Source: Aculops lycopersici (taxonomy: Eukaryota; Arthropoda; Arachnida; Trombidiformes; Eriophyidae). Taken from it: 64,000 nucleotides of DNA. Of the stretch, positions 48,107-59,669 are shown in pieces (positions within the stretch are counted from its first letter, which is position 1; the number at the start of each line of letters is the position of its first letter). The position numbers were made by a program, and so were the translations under genes. The notes under the pieces were generated by a model that worked only from the letters and a program-made list of their open reading frames with translations, made no database searches and was not told the origin of the DNA. The DNA lies in NCBI GenBank assembly GCA_015350385.1, contig WNKI01000001.1:9975118-10039117 (forward strand), written 5' to 3'.

Positions 48107-48619
48107 TTATTGGGCTCCCTGTGGAACAACTGGAGTTGGAACAGCCTCAAGTGGTTGTTGCTGGTGACCATGGTGCTTGTTCTTTAGGTTATTGATAACT
48201 CCGTTTATCTTCTGGTTTCCGGCGTTGATCATTGGAGCGACCTTCTTCTCGAATTTTTGCACTCTTGGATCGCTGCGGATTTGGTTGATTCCATTGACGG
48301 CATCGGTGCGCATTGTGGCAAGAGTTGGCTTCGACTCCTCGTAGGCAACCTTAAATCCCTTCTTCCATCCGTCGGCTAAATCCTTAAAGTGGCCGCCAAA
48401 ACGTTTCAATCCATTCTTGAAGTCTTGTTTTGGAAATTGTTGTTGAGCCTGTTGTCCGTTGGCCAGACCTGGTTGCTGCGGTTGCATCAAGAAGCTTGGT
48501 TGCTCTGGGGCCACGGGCGCGACTGGAGCCACTTGCTCATCCACCTGCACCTCAGCTGGTCCCTGATTGGCAGCGGCGACGGCGACAAGGGCCATCAAGA
48601 CAACTAGTTGCTTCATCAT
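48107..48619 (-). CDS. Small secreted cysteine-free protein, unknown family
   Basis: This is a complete 170-codon frame, ATG at 48619-48617. Residues 1-17 (MMKQLVVLMALVAVAAA) form a textbook signal peptide with cleavage expected near 17/18. The mature part starts acidic, has a VAPVAPVAP repeat (about 31-38) and a Gln/Pro-rich stretch to about 65, then a Lys-rich, probably amphipathic helical region (about 66-148, with FKNGLKRFGGHFKDLADGWK and VQKFEKKVAPMINAGNQ), a HHGH patch and a Pro/Gln tail. There is no cysteine, so no disulfide fold. A lipid- or surface-binding haemolymph, salivary or egg protein is conceivable, but I recognise no family. No intron interrupts the frame. Upstream on the same strand TATAAAA occurs at 48836-48830; 3' AATAAA at 47770-47765. 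Confidence 0.85.
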   Translation of the reverse strand: MMKQLVVLMALVAVAAANQGPAEVQVDEQVAPVAPVAPEQPSFLMQPQQPGLANGQQAQQQFPKQDFKNGLKRFGGHFKDLADGWKKGFKVAYEESKPTLATMRTDAVNGINQIRSDPRVQKFEKKVAPMINAGNQKINGVINNLKNKHHGHQQQPLEAVPTPVVPQGAQ

Positions 48620-48829
48620 TTTTGGGCTGGTTTTTTGGTTGTCAGGTATCTGGGTGTTTTAGTTGGTAATCTTTGAACCGGGGTCTAGATTTAATCTCAA
48701 TTGCACTGAGGATAGTGAGGTAATGAGAGATGTCAGAGCGCCAAAATGCAGCGCGAAACAGAAAACCATCAAAGGGTTCTATTTTTAACCAAATCGATGA
48801 GCCTCCAAACCATTCAGGTATGGACTCAA

Positions 48830-48836
48830 TTTTATA
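48830..48836 (-). promoter_or_regulatory. Candidate TATA box (TATAAAA) of the secreted-protein gene
   Basis: TATAAAA on the minus strand about 210 nt before the ATG. A start site about 30 nt downstream would leave a 5' UTR of about 180 nt. A weaker TTAAAAATAG lies closer, near 48780-48790. Confidence 0.4.
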
Positions 48837-49884
48837 ACAGCGCCACCATCAGTCGTCAAGCTTAGCAGTAGCCAGCTAGCTTGCCATCAGCTTGGAACGT
48901 GACGTGCCAAGTTGCAGTTCTATTCTTGTCGCCTCTACCACAAAAATTGAGAGCAAACTATAAATGACTGGAAAAAAACCCATTGTTATTCGTGACTCAG
49001 ATGCCGAAAAGACAATAACATCAACACCGACGACACGATGAGACAACCAACTAAGTGCTCGTTCTATCCTTGAATTCGAGGCGCATCGAGATTGGCGCGC
49101 AGATTTGAATGTAGTTTCACAAGAACTAATCGTCGCCATTGAGTCCCCGGGTCCACTGTTTTCCCCTGGGGACCTTTGCTCTGCTTCTGACCTAAGCCAT
49201 TGGTTTCATTGGGGTTGTAGAGTTTGGCTATGGCTACGAGTTGGCTATCCTCGAGTGCAACCCGATGGTGGCCCCCTAGTCGGTGTCTTGGTGGCTCATT
49301 GCGATGACCATTCAAGTGGCGACCAAATCAACTGCTCCCTTCGCGCGCTAGGTAACTAGAAAAGCTCTAGCACCGATCTCCAACTACAAGACGCCAGGTT
49401 CATTTGGTGCTAAGAAGAGGAAACTTGGCCGAGATTGCCGTTGTCTTTAGGAAGCGTCGTGTGTCAAGGCGAAACTCGTTATCCAATTACGTGGCGCCAC
49501 TAGCTCGTGTTCTTGTTGTTTGCGACGCGCTCCTCTGTCCATCTCGCTTCTCCCGTCCACTCCAATTGACCAACCACCTTACAGCCGCCTTACCACCAGC
49601 CACTTACCTGGCCGGTGGCTGGCTGGTGGCAGCCGCCCGCCAAGCTTCGTCTCGGTTCTCTTCATTCACTCGACACTAACCACCATTACTGCCATTCCAA
49701 TTGCTCGCAACACTGGCACTTGAACTCGAACATAACAATGCGACGCCAAATAAAACTCGACGCGCACACTCACACACACAAATGAACGAAAACAAATGAT
49801 GATACAGTCTAAACAGGAGGAACCCAACTAGCGAGCAACCACAACCACTGACCAGCGAGCAAGCGGAGGACCAAGGCGGCAGTC
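48837..49884. other. Intergenic region between divergent genes
   Basis: This lies between the minus-strand secreted-protein gene and the plus-strand polyQ gene, so both promoters should be here. One TGGCGCCA palindrome is near 49493 and a minus-strand CTTACCTG donor-like sequence near 49605. The last 150 bases before 49885 are C/A-rich and probably 5' UTR of the polyQ gene. No convincing coding segment. Confidence 0.5.
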
Positions 49885-49953
49885 ATGTTCCTGTCCGGCG
49901 GCTCTAGTCTCGGCCAGCAGCAGGACGTGCCGCCCGCTCAGCTGTCATACAGT

Positions 49954-49989
<36 letters not shown>

Positions 49990-50520
49990 CAACAACCACA
50001 GTCGCAGTGTGCGCCTAGCTTCTCGCTCGAGGCGAGGCCACTTGTTAGCAGCGGCGGCGCCACTAGCATGGCCACCAGTCAGGGAACACAGACTTTGCTT
50101 GGCCATCGGCGCCGCATGGGCCAAGCGGAGTCCCAGGGTTCAATGGCAAACGCGACATACCAAATGACAAATTCAATGGTGAGATGTGAACAGCAAGCGC
50201 AGACCCAGGAACAGGAACTGGCCGACACAATGTTGAGTGCCCAGCCAACCAGGAATGTGCCCAAGAAGCGTGGACCCAAGGCCGGAAGAAAGGCTGCCGC
50301 TAGGGCGGCGCTGGCCGCTGCCGAGACTTCGAGACTCGAGCAGCAGCAGCAGCAGCAGCAACGAGGCCACTGGATATCTGGCGGCAATATGACACAGGGC
50401 ACAGGACCTAAGGTGCAGCAGATGAGCGATCCCTATGCGTTCAACTGCGACCGACCGGACGGCAGCGAGGGCTCCATCGGCCCAACTGGCGACAGGAACC
50501 ACCAATTCAACCACCGACAG
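49885..50520 (+). CDS. First coding exon of a polyglutamine, AT-hook-like protein gene
   Basis: ATG at 49885 (context GCAGTCATGT), open for 212 codons to CAG|GTAAGT at 50520|50521, a perfect donor, phase 0. Reading on, the frame stops after a few codons, which supports splicing there. The peptide begins MFLSGGSSLGQQQDVPPAQL, has a polyQ run at about 24-38 and another at about 152-159, and a basic segment PKKRGPKAGRKAAARAA at about 126-142 that resembles an AT-hook or nuclear localisation signal. It ends with SDPYAFNCDRPDGSEGS and polar residues. Composition suggests a nuclear regulator; I cannot name the family. The CAG/CAA mixture in the polyQ run is typical of coding repeats. Downstream exons probably lie further right on this strand. 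Confidence 0.75.
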
Positions 50521-50573
50521 GTAAGTTTAAACGACATCTAAACGTCTGCTCGTGAGTGAGAGTGTCGAGATCA

Positions 50574-50601
50574 ATTTTGTCTCGAGACTAAGAGACAAAA
50601 T
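50574..50601. repeat. Perfect hairpin, 10-bp arms, 8-nt loop
   Basis: Arms 50574-50583 and 50592-50601; starts 53 nt past the donor of the polyQ exon. Confidence 0.8.
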
Positions 50602-52442
50602 CGTGAGAGAGTGAGTCCGAACGAGTTGAGCCGGAGAGCAGCCTGCCAAGTGTCGTGGCAGCCGCTTCACGTTGTTGTTGTCATCTGCGAAGACGCCGCC
50701 GCCACAGAGGCACGTACACTAGGCGGCGCCGGCCAGTCCGGTGGCCAGATCGGCGCGGCAGCAATAACTGCGTTGCCTCCTTTTTCCGACGGGCCCACCG
50801 GCGCTTGTGCGAGAGTCAGTCGGTGGCCGATGAGTGAGCGATTCCAGTTGCGAGGCGTCGATTTCCACTTGCTCATTTCTGGCTCAAGGTCAACCGATCG
50901 CTTGGCGCACAAACCGAGACCTTGAGGCGAGACGACAACTGCAACTGCAACTGCGACTGCGACTGCGACGACAAAGAGAGGGAAGGATGGCAAGCTAGCT
51001 AGTTTTATGTGTGTGCAACGATTGGCGCCTAAGTTTCGACTGGCATTTGTGTGCACTCGCTCGTGTCTGAGTTTTGTCTGGGCCCAATTTTTACAGCCTC
51101 ATTTTGCGCCAACGTAACTGTAGTGGTCGTGTTGGTGGCAATGCTCGCGCCACGACTACCGCCACCGCCGCCATTGGCTTGTGGCAAATGCGCACGACCA
51201 GTTTATGCTAATGTCGTCACTCGCTGGCTCGTTCGCCGCTTCCAAATGTCCAAACAACCAACCAACCCACCGAGCGACCAACTAACTGGCTAAATGAATG
51301 GTGGCGTCCAGCGAGGAGGCCGACCACAACCACCGCTAACTTGCGCCCCTCCCATTGAGCTTCTCCAGAACCTTGAGCCAACCAACTCCCCAGCCGCAGA
51401 AGTCGCAAATCTTCCCCGTAACTGGGAAATTTCTAGCCTTCAAGAGAGAGAGAGAGAGAGAGCGAGCAGAGCAAACAAACACCTGAGGCTCCGTTCGCCT
51501 GTGCGCCTCGTCGGCTAATTGGTGTCAAATTCTCGAAACTCCAAGCTCGCGGCTGCAAATTAAGTGCCACCGTGTAATAAGATCAACCCGCTCGCTGGCA
51601 CTTCCGGCGCCGTCAGGTGTCGCCCGCTCAAACGCTCACTCTCTCGTCTTCCTGGCTTCATGGCTTTTGGCAAGACTGCAAACTCGAGCCACTTCCGCCA
51701 GGCGGCGCCTGTTGCAGTTGGCCGCCGAGCGCAAAGTAGGTGCTGCCGCTGAGGGCAGGCGGCTTGTTTTCTAGGCTGGGAGCAGGCAACAAACGTCGAG
51801 CAGCTGGAGTTGGGCTCTACTTTTCTTGCGTCATCTACTTCGCCACTATGAACTTCAATTGAATAAAAGTTCGCCGGCTTGTCGCCCAGTTTGTTGGCGT
51901 TTGTTATGCGAATGTGTGTGTGTTTGTGTGTATGTGTGTGCCATCCACCCGACTGCTAGCTCGACGGCGGCCGCGTTTGCACAGCCAGCTCCTCTGTTAT
52001 CGAATTGCTTCACATTACGTCGGCTGAGGTGAGCTGGAGTGAAGTTACGATACGTTTCGCCGGATCGCCTTGCCACCACCGCAGCCGCAACACAAAATTC
52101 GGGGCTCAAGCTCGATGTTGACGCGCGCTAAGTTGGCGAGCTAGCTGCGCGCATCTAGCGACCGCTTCGTCAATGTAGCTGCACTCCTGATGCTAGCTGC
52201 CCACCGGCCCGCCTCCAGATCCGCCCCCTCCACTTACGCCCCAATTTCCCGGCCGCCGATTCACCACCGGCGCTCGCCCTTTCACTCTCGATGAGTCTGC
52301 TAACCCACTGAGAGTTAGTTGAACCCCTGAGATGATAGCGACTAATCCTCGCGCCTGCGGTTCCTTTCCGTGCAGCCGTCGGCTTCGGTGCCGCCGCCCC
52401 AACTGGGCGACCGCAAGCCTTCGCTGAGTTGCGCTTGTGTTG

Positions 52443-52555
<113 letters not shown>

Positions 52556-53061
52556 NNNNNNNNNNNNNNNNNNNNNNNNNNNNNNNNNNNNNNNNNNNNN
52601 NNNNNNNNNNNNNNNNNNNNNNNNNNNNNNNNNNNNNNNNNNNNNNNNNNNNNNNNNNNNNNNNNNNNNNNNNNNNNNNNNNNNNNNNNNNNNNNNNNNN
52701 NNNNNNNNNNNNNNNNNNNNNNNNNNNNNNNNNNNNNNNNNNNNNNNNNNNNNNNNNNNNNNNNNNNNNNNNNNNNNNNNNNNNNNNNNNNNNNNNNNNN
52801 NNNNNNNNNNNNNNNNNNNNNNNNNNNNNNNNNNNNNNNNNNNNNNNNNNNNNNNNNNNNNNNNNNNNNNNNNNNNNNNNNNNNNNNNNNNNNNNNNNNN
52901 NNNNNNNNNNNNNNNNNNNNNNNNNNNNNNNNNNNNNNNNNNNNNNNNNNNNNNNNNNNNNNNNNNNNNNNNNNNNNNNNNNNNNNNNNNNNNNNNNNNN
53001 NNNNNNNNNNNNNNNNNNNNNNNNNNNNNNNNNNNNNNNNNNNNNNNNNNNNNNNNNNNNN
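52556..53061. other. Assembly gap (506 N)
   Basis: The gap is bounded on both sides by GA repeats (GA resumes at 53062-53076), so the missing sequence may simply be more GA repeat; its real size is unknown. Confidence 0.99.
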
Positions 53062-54119
53062 GAGAGAGAGAGAGAGTCTGTTGTTGGTTCAAGTTGTGCG
53101 CGCAAACTAGCCCACCGACCGACGCAACGCAACCACTAGGCGCCCACGACCTGGATTGCCCGACGCCGGAAGTGGCCGCTGTCGTTCGCTTTGACGCAAA
53201 AGGAAGCGCCGCCGATTCGCCCACTCGGCTCTGGTCACCTCCACTGAACTCCCGCCTAGACTCTGAATGCTGAGGCTGGAACCGAAACGGCTCCAGGGGC
53301 AGCGATGGAGGCGGCGGCGGCGTGGGCGGCCGGTGAAAGGTTTAGAGCAGGATTCTTTAGGCTGAGTGGCGATTCGAATAGAGGAGTTCATAAGGGAGTT
53401 TGCCTATTCGTTGTTCGTATTTTGCCTCCGTTGTTTTGGATCTCGGGACTCAGATGACGCAACACCAGCACTCACACAGTGATGCTCCTGCTCACTAGTT
53501 AGCCGGCGAGCAAACTGACCAGGAGAGTGGGGAAACCGCAATTGCAGTTTGCACGATTTTACGTGGGCATTGGAAGCCGCAATTCCCGTGGTCGTTGTGG
53601 TAGCAGTGCTGGACGGAGTCGTCGTTATCAAGCTAATGGACTCGCAAACTGTGACTTTGCATCTCACAGAGTTCAGCGTCGACACCTCCGATTTAGCAGC
53701 TCCGCTGTTGGTATTGGGCAGCTTAGTGGCGTTCATCCAATGGACACCGCAATGAGTGAGTGAGTGAGTGGCGCAAAACGCTGCAAAGTCCCACAGCGCT
53801 TCCAATTGGAACCCGATAGCGATGCGGCTGTTACTCTGGCGTCGAGGCGTTCGAGCTGCGAGTCCTTACCGAGCAGCGGCGGCGACGGCCACGGCATCAA
53901 GGCGCACATCCAGGCGCCAGACTAACAAGCGACCTTTCGCTTAGCCAACTCTTTGCTGGAACAACACCAACAACAATCGCCAGCGGTGTGCCCAAAACTC
54001 GGAGCCTGACACAACACACCGGCCGCTAGCTTGCCATCGAGTCGCCGAAAGTGAGTTGTTGCTCGTAGTTGTCGCTGTCGCCTTTGGATTGGCATTGCAG
54101 TTTGCTCACGGGAGTGCAG

Positions 54120-54251
54120 GGATTCCTCGACAGATCCGGAGAATCAGGAGCAAATGCCAGCCTTGCGTCGTCCTCCACTCACTCGCTTGCCGGCCCGCTA
54201 CGGTTCCAATTCCAAAGCCTTCAGGCTGACCGGCAGCTCGCAGGGATAACG
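54120..54251 (+). CDS. Candidate internal exon, 44 codons
   Basis: Open segment between GTGCAG and ACG|GTGAGC, 132 nt, phase 0 at both ends, which fits the phase 0 donor at 50520. It would encode GFLDRSGESGANASLASSST and a further 24 residues. The pyrimidine tract before it is weak and no family is recognised, so it may be chance. Confidence 0.25.
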
Positions 54252-55074
54252 GTGAGCCGCAACTGGAAAGTGCGCGCCGGTCTCGAATGTGTTACCGAAA
54301 GGCAGCGGCGGACAATCCAACTTCAAGTTGGACTCAAACTCTTGCGCGCCAACAGCCACTTCGCTACCCAATCGGCCAGTTTGAGGGCACTGATGTGGTT
54401 GCTACACATTTCGCGCTTCACTTCACCTCGCTGTTCGCGTTGCCGACGTCTGCGTCGACGACCAGTTGGCCAGCTAGCTTGGCGCAACATGCGCGATCCC
54501 TTCAACACACACTCGCTCGCTCACTCACACAATGCCAGTGTCTCTTCCAGTGGGGCAAGCTCAAAACGAGAGGTTTGCTCGCCGGCTGGCTACCCAACTG
54601 GCCGCTGTAAGTTTCTTCCGCTCGCTGGACACTTTGTTGCCACCGAGCGACTTTAGCTAGCTTGCTAGCAAATCTACCTGACGAGCCGGGCATAATGCCG
54701 CCACAGACAGAGCGCCGGGGCGTAGATGTGAGCCTGTGTGGATGCCGAGCCGAGAGTTCAGAAGCCAGGTGAGCTACTTGCCGTTGTCCACTTGTGTTGC
54801 TTATGCCACTCGTCCCGGCGCAACCACTTGCTGCTATGACAACGACAACGGTAGACACTTGTTCCAATTGTCGTGGCGGTCACTTGATACGGTTGCCTAT
54901 TGGTGTTGCCTCTGCCGTTAGTGCGACGACACTTTTGAGTCCAACTTTGGCCGACTCGCATTGCTACCTGCGTTTTCAGGTAACAGGCCGCCGGGCGGCA
55001 ACCTGGACACTGATAGCGCCATGTGCCGACCGCAAACAAGAATCAGTCGTCATTTTCCTTCGACTTCCAGATGT

Positions 55075-55098
55075 CAGTTGCCGTAGTGACGGCAACTG
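55075..55098. repeat. Perfect hairpin, 10-bp arms, 4-nt loop
   Basis: Arms 55075-55084 and 55089-55098 are exact reverse complements. Confidence 0.8.
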
Positions 55099-55274
55099 GA
55101 ATCTGGCGACTAGCCGGCTGGCCACAGTTTTGTTCCTTCCAAATGTCTGCCGAGATTTCGGTGCTCAGTGGCCATCGCTACTGCTGAGTCGAGTGGCAAC
55201 TGCAACTGCAACTGCAACAACGACAACCGAACGTCAGTAACAATAAGCAACAACAATAAGCTGCACAGAAGCAG

Positions 55275-55392
55275 GCATCGCCGAGGAGCTCCTAGGGGAC
55301 GGCGAGTTATCTGAGCTACTTGAGCCACCTGCACTGTGTGAGCCAACGGAGCCAACACCTGTGAGCAAGCTTTGCAAGTTAAGTGCGCACAG
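55275..55392 (+). CDS. Candidate internal exon ending in a strong donor
   Basis: The donor is CACAG|GTAAGC. Only one frame is open across the segment and it reads like protein: IAEELLGDGELSELLEPPAL, then CEPTEPTPVSKLCKLSAH. It enters in phase 1 and leaves in phase 2. The acceptor (GAAGCAG, or CACAG six bases earlier) has almost no pyrimidine tract. Acidic/Leu composition would suit an interaction domain. No family is recognised. Confidence 0.3.
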
Positions 55393-56444
55393 GTAAGCGA
55401 GCCGAGTTAAAGCGCAAAACGTCTAATGAATCCTCAGGTGACCTTTGGTCCTGCGCGCCTAGTGGACACATTTTTGCTTAGATAGAAGAAAAATTCGTCG
55501 TCTAGACTAAAGGCAAGGCAAAGCGAGGCAAACTCGACGAGTGTGATCTTGTTTATTTACTCACAGCTAACCTCTAGCTCTGTAGTTGGAGACTTGTAGG
55601 CGCCGGAAGTGAACTGCAGGGACAAAGCAGAATCACTCAACACGTCGGCTAATGTTTCATTATGCGCCAGTAAGTTCATTCGTTCGCCTTTTTTGCATTG
55701 CCACCACCAGCAATAGAATCAAAGACGACGACGACGACGACGACCTAAACGCTGATGAGAAATTTAACGCACGTCCCAATGGATCGACTCCAAGATGCGG
55801 AAAGTTAACTTACGCCTCTCAGATTTCGCAGGCAAACTCGGTGGCGACGGTGCTGGTTGTTTCCCTCGAGACGAGAGAAAAGCCAACTACAGCTACATGG
55901 AGTGAGAAAGAGACTCGCAGCAAACTAGCGCGAAACTTTTGCGCATTTGCCCGCCGAGATGCTTTTGTGCTTGGATTTTGCATTTGCAACATTAGCGGCC
56001 AACCGACCGACTGGCTTGCCAGCTAGACAACCACCGAGCTAAAACCACTGCCAAGGAGAAGAAGACGAAGCTGAAGCTGGAGGAAAAGAGAGTGCAGATG
56101 TTGAATTATATTTATAAAGAGGGAGAGAGAGAGAAGAGAAACTTCTTCTAGTCGCCATTCTTCACCTGAGTTCTCTTTTCCATTTCATCCTCCTCCTTCT
56201 CCTTCCAGGTCTTTACCTGGAAACTCTCGTCGCAATGGTCGACGAGAGCTTCAGTGCAAATGCAGTTGACTTGTTGTTTGAGTCGCTCAAGTTTGATTCG
56301 CTAGCGTCGTCGCCTCGTTGTGTAGCTCTATTGCCATCGCTAATGTTGGCTGTTGATGCTCACTTCGCCATCTTACCTGCCACAATCGACTCGGGCCAAC
56401 TTGTTCTGTGTTCTCTTCTCTTCTCTTTTCTTCTATTCTCACAG

Positions 56445-56469
56445 GGCAATACGAGGAAGACACATACAG
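56445..56469 (+). CDS. Candidate 25-nt microexon
   Basis: A long CT tract ending TTCTCACAG (56401-56444) is followed by 25 nt and then ACAG|GTGAGC. Both splice signals are near-ideal. In phase 1 it would read QYEEDTY, in phase 2 AIRGRHIQ; the latter connects the phase 2 donor at 55392 to the phase 0 start at 58023. It contributes a non-multiple of three, so skipping it would shift the frame. Confidence 0.35.
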
Positions 56470-57454
56470 GTGAGCTCTTGTTGTGTGCACTCGCTCACCT
56501 GGAGGATGAATACATCAATCCATTCAATTATGGCAACCGACCCTCGGACCAGCCAACTGAGCGGCGGATGGATACTGAGCGACTCTCTCGGAACTCCAAG
56601 GCTCGCTGGTCGAGGTGTTCGGTGTTTGCCTCTAAACTTGCTACTACTCGTTTTTGTCCTCATTGACTGAGAGGCTGCAGCCGCAAGTGGCAACTTCACC
56701 TGAGAGAAATAGAAATAAAGAAGAAGAAAAAGTTACTGTCTTTTTGCTACCATTCCAATGGCAACGACGCTCCTCGCTGAGCTGGAGTTCGAGTTTTCGG
56801 GATGCAAAATTCCAACAGAAACTCGAGTTGTCTCCTCTGCTTGTTGGTCGTCGATTGGAAAATTTGGAGAAAAAAGGACAAGTTTCGAGGGGAGAAGTCG
56901 CGTCCTGTGTGCTAACTTCTGTCGATGACCAGCGTTGCCACCACCGACCGACAAGTTGTTAGTCTTGCCGATGCACTTTCGAGGTTATCTGTGGCTGTGG
57001 CTGTGGTTATGGTTGCGGTTGCGGTTAACAAGCGGACTGTTGCAGGTACAACTGAGAGCAAGCAGGCGAGCGAGGCACGAAGCTGGCCAATTGAGTCGGC
57101 GACGAGCACAATCAGTTGCTCGGATGCTGGCCACCTAGTTGCTATTGATGGCAAATAGTGTTGCCGCCGAGATGATGAGCTTGCCGTCGGACGGTGGTTG
57201 CTTTCATGTCTCCGGGGCGAAAACTTCTATTAGTGGAACGCTAACTGGACAACTAATAGAGGAGACAGAAAATAGATACGCGGAAGACAAATCGCAGCTT
57301 GACACACGACCAAGTGGCAGGCCAGCTTTTGTTTACCTGACAATAGTCGGCCGCTTGGTCCCCGTAGCCGCCGCTCAGTGGCGCTGACTGGCCTCCACTG
57401 CGGTGGCATCACTCAGCGCCGCCAACTACAGCGCTTGATGCTACTGCCAGCCGC

Positions 57455-57475
57455 TAAGCTAGCAAAACTAGCTTA
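57455..57475. repeat. Hairpin, 8-bp arms, 5-nt loop
   Basis: Arms 57455-57462 and 57468-57475; near chance expectation on length alone. Confidence 0.5.
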
Positions 57476-58022
57476 CCAAAGCGAGCTAACTAAATTCTCA
57501 CTCGGCTCATGTTAACGCTATCGCTGCACAGCCAACAAGTGGCTGCAATTGCGACTAGGAACGCAACTCAAACTCGTATCCGCTTAACGAAACTAGAAAG
57601 CTACAGCGGCATTCGTCCGGCTAAATCTTTAATCCAAATTGAGCGCGCAAATCTAACGGCAACAAGTGACGCCGCAACAACAATCTACATCTACTTCTGC
57701 TCGACGCCTATCGTTTGTCAGTATCAACCGGCCGGCCGTTCGAATTCGTGCTAAACTCAAGTGTAGTTGTGATGATGGCCAAAGTTTCGCAGGTCGCGAC
57801 GGGCTCTGGCTCGAGTGGAATGCAGACCATTTGACTCGTCCCCCGGCCGCTGCCAACAACAAGTTAGCGGCGGCGCCGGCTGCGAGAGGAGTTGGAGTTG
57901 GTCGCCTTGCCGTCCGCTTGTCCTTGTCTGCAATGTTTGCGGTCGATGCTGGCGCAGTCTGTTGCCTCGGACTCGCTTTACCTGCGACTTGTTTCTATTT
58001 CAATCGACTGCGCTCATGTCAG

Positions 58023-58145
58023 TCGCATCCAGTTCGCAACTCGTTTACTCTCTCGCCTCTCGGTGGTGGTGCTGGTGGTGGCCAAAGCCCAAGAGAGTTA
58101 CTAAAACCACTAAAGTTGTACAGCTCTAGTGAGTCCAAGAAACAG
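58023..58145 (+). CDS. Candidate internal exon, 41 codons
   Basis: This lies between CATGTCAG and AAACAG|GTGAGC, 123 nt, phase 0 to phase 0. It would encode SHPVRNSFTLSPLGGG and then QSPRELLKPLKLYSSSESKK, a basic/Ser-rich stretch that reads like an unstructured nuclear protein region. The acceptor has a modest pyrimidine tract (GTTTCTATTTC about 35 nt upstream). I recognise no family. Confidence 0.3.
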
Positions 58146-58656
58146 GTGAGCCGGCGAGAGAGAACAACGGCTTGTGAGCACACTCGCTCGCTCGAGCCAC
58201 TCATGCGCCCCGATTGCAGCACCAGCTCAGGAGTCAACTGGTGGTTGCGGTGTCTCCTTCACATTGTTCTGTTAGCTGCTTCCGAATGTTGGAATGTCCA
58301 ACTGTCGATTCCATTGGCGAGCTAGATGGTCAAACTGAAGGCTTGTAAGCTGCTGCTGCTGCTGCTGCTGTTGCTGACGGCAACATTAACCAAGCGGCAG
58401 CGAGGGATAGCTAATGTTACTTCGCTGGCGCCTATTTGCCTGGCTCGCCACTATTATCCCGGCCACAGGTAATCCAATTGGCCAGTTGACTAGCAGGCAA
58501 TCAGCTTCGAATATTCCGTTGCACAAATTCTGCGACCGCGGCTATCGAGGTCAGTGGCAAGCAGCGACATGTTGCTTCTTCTGCTCCTACTTTTTTCCAC
58601 TTTTCCATCCGGACAAAGCTCTCGGCGCGCGTGTTGCGTAAGCTCATTGTTGTTGC

Positions 58657-58666
58657 AATCGTCGAC

Positions 58667-58762
<96 letters not shown>
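58657..58762. repeat. (GTCGTT)n hexamer array
   Basis: About 16 nearly perfect GTCGTT units; the minus strand would read alternating Asp-Asn, Arg-Gln or other dipeptides depending on frame. No stop occurs in any of the six frames inside the array, so open frames here are uninformative. Confidence 0.97.
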
Positions 58763-59188
58763 TCGATTGATAGACATTAATCTGAATATTCAAGTTAACT
58801 GGCAACAACAAATAGCAACCGATACCAAAAACTTGGGGTGTGATTCGAGCGACTCTCCTTTGAGTTTTGTAATTTAAACTCAAAGTGGCAGACTGAATGC
58901 CAAGTAGACGTATCGCCACTTGTCTTCTCTCCTGCGATCGCTCATAGCAACTTGCTCAGTTCAGCTCGACTACCACGACGACGATAGAGACTCACGGCTA
59001 CCGATTTGGCTGGTGGCACGAGTGCAACTATCACAACAACAACAGCAGCAGCCAAAACACCAACCACTACAACGAGAACTCTACCGAACTCAATTGGATA
59101 GAGTGCGAGTAGCGAGATTCTAACTTGCAAAGGACGACGATCAGGTGAGTCAGTCGGCAAGCTACCCAGGCGATGAGAAGAGGATCGC

Positions 59189-59217
59189 TATTATTATTAT
59201 TATTATTATTATTATTT
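59189..59217. repeat. (TTA)n microsatellite
   Basis: About nine TTA units. Confidence 0.95.
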
Positions 59218-59597
59218 TTGACTGACTCGCTGGCTCTGACTTTCGCCATCTCAGCTGGCGGGCCAGTTGAACGGTTCACTTTGATGGTGTTCGTCTTCCT
59301 CCTCGTTTTTGCTGTGGTTGCCGCTGCTTCGAGTTAAGTCCCTTGGTTTAGTCTGTTAAATTCCCGTTACCCAGCTAGCTTTCTGTTGGTTCTCGGCCGG
59401 TGAAACCTGCGAACGTTCCTCGGCCGCCGCCATTGACTCGCAAAGCCTTTACTCTCTAGCTTGAGACCTGAGCCAACAGTCGGCCGGCTAGTTGGCTCGC
59501 CGAGCCAACTCCAATGGCAACAGCGGCGCTTGTGGCTATGGCCGAGCAACGGGAGAGACGCACAGGTGAGCTAGCTCGCCGGCCGGCAGTCAGCCAG

Positions 59598-59669
59598 ACA
59601 GAGACAGAGACAGAGACAGAGACAGAGACAGAGACAGAGACAGAGACAGAGACAGAGACAGAGACAGAG
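59598..59669. repeat. (CAGAGA)n hexamer array
   Basis: About 12 CAGAGA units, about 830 bp from the GTCGTT array. Confidence 0.97.

Noticed and set aside
58490..58777. Asp-Asn repeat protein on the minus strand
   Set aside because: It is simply the GTCGTT array read in one frame; all frames are open, with no start, splice or domain context.
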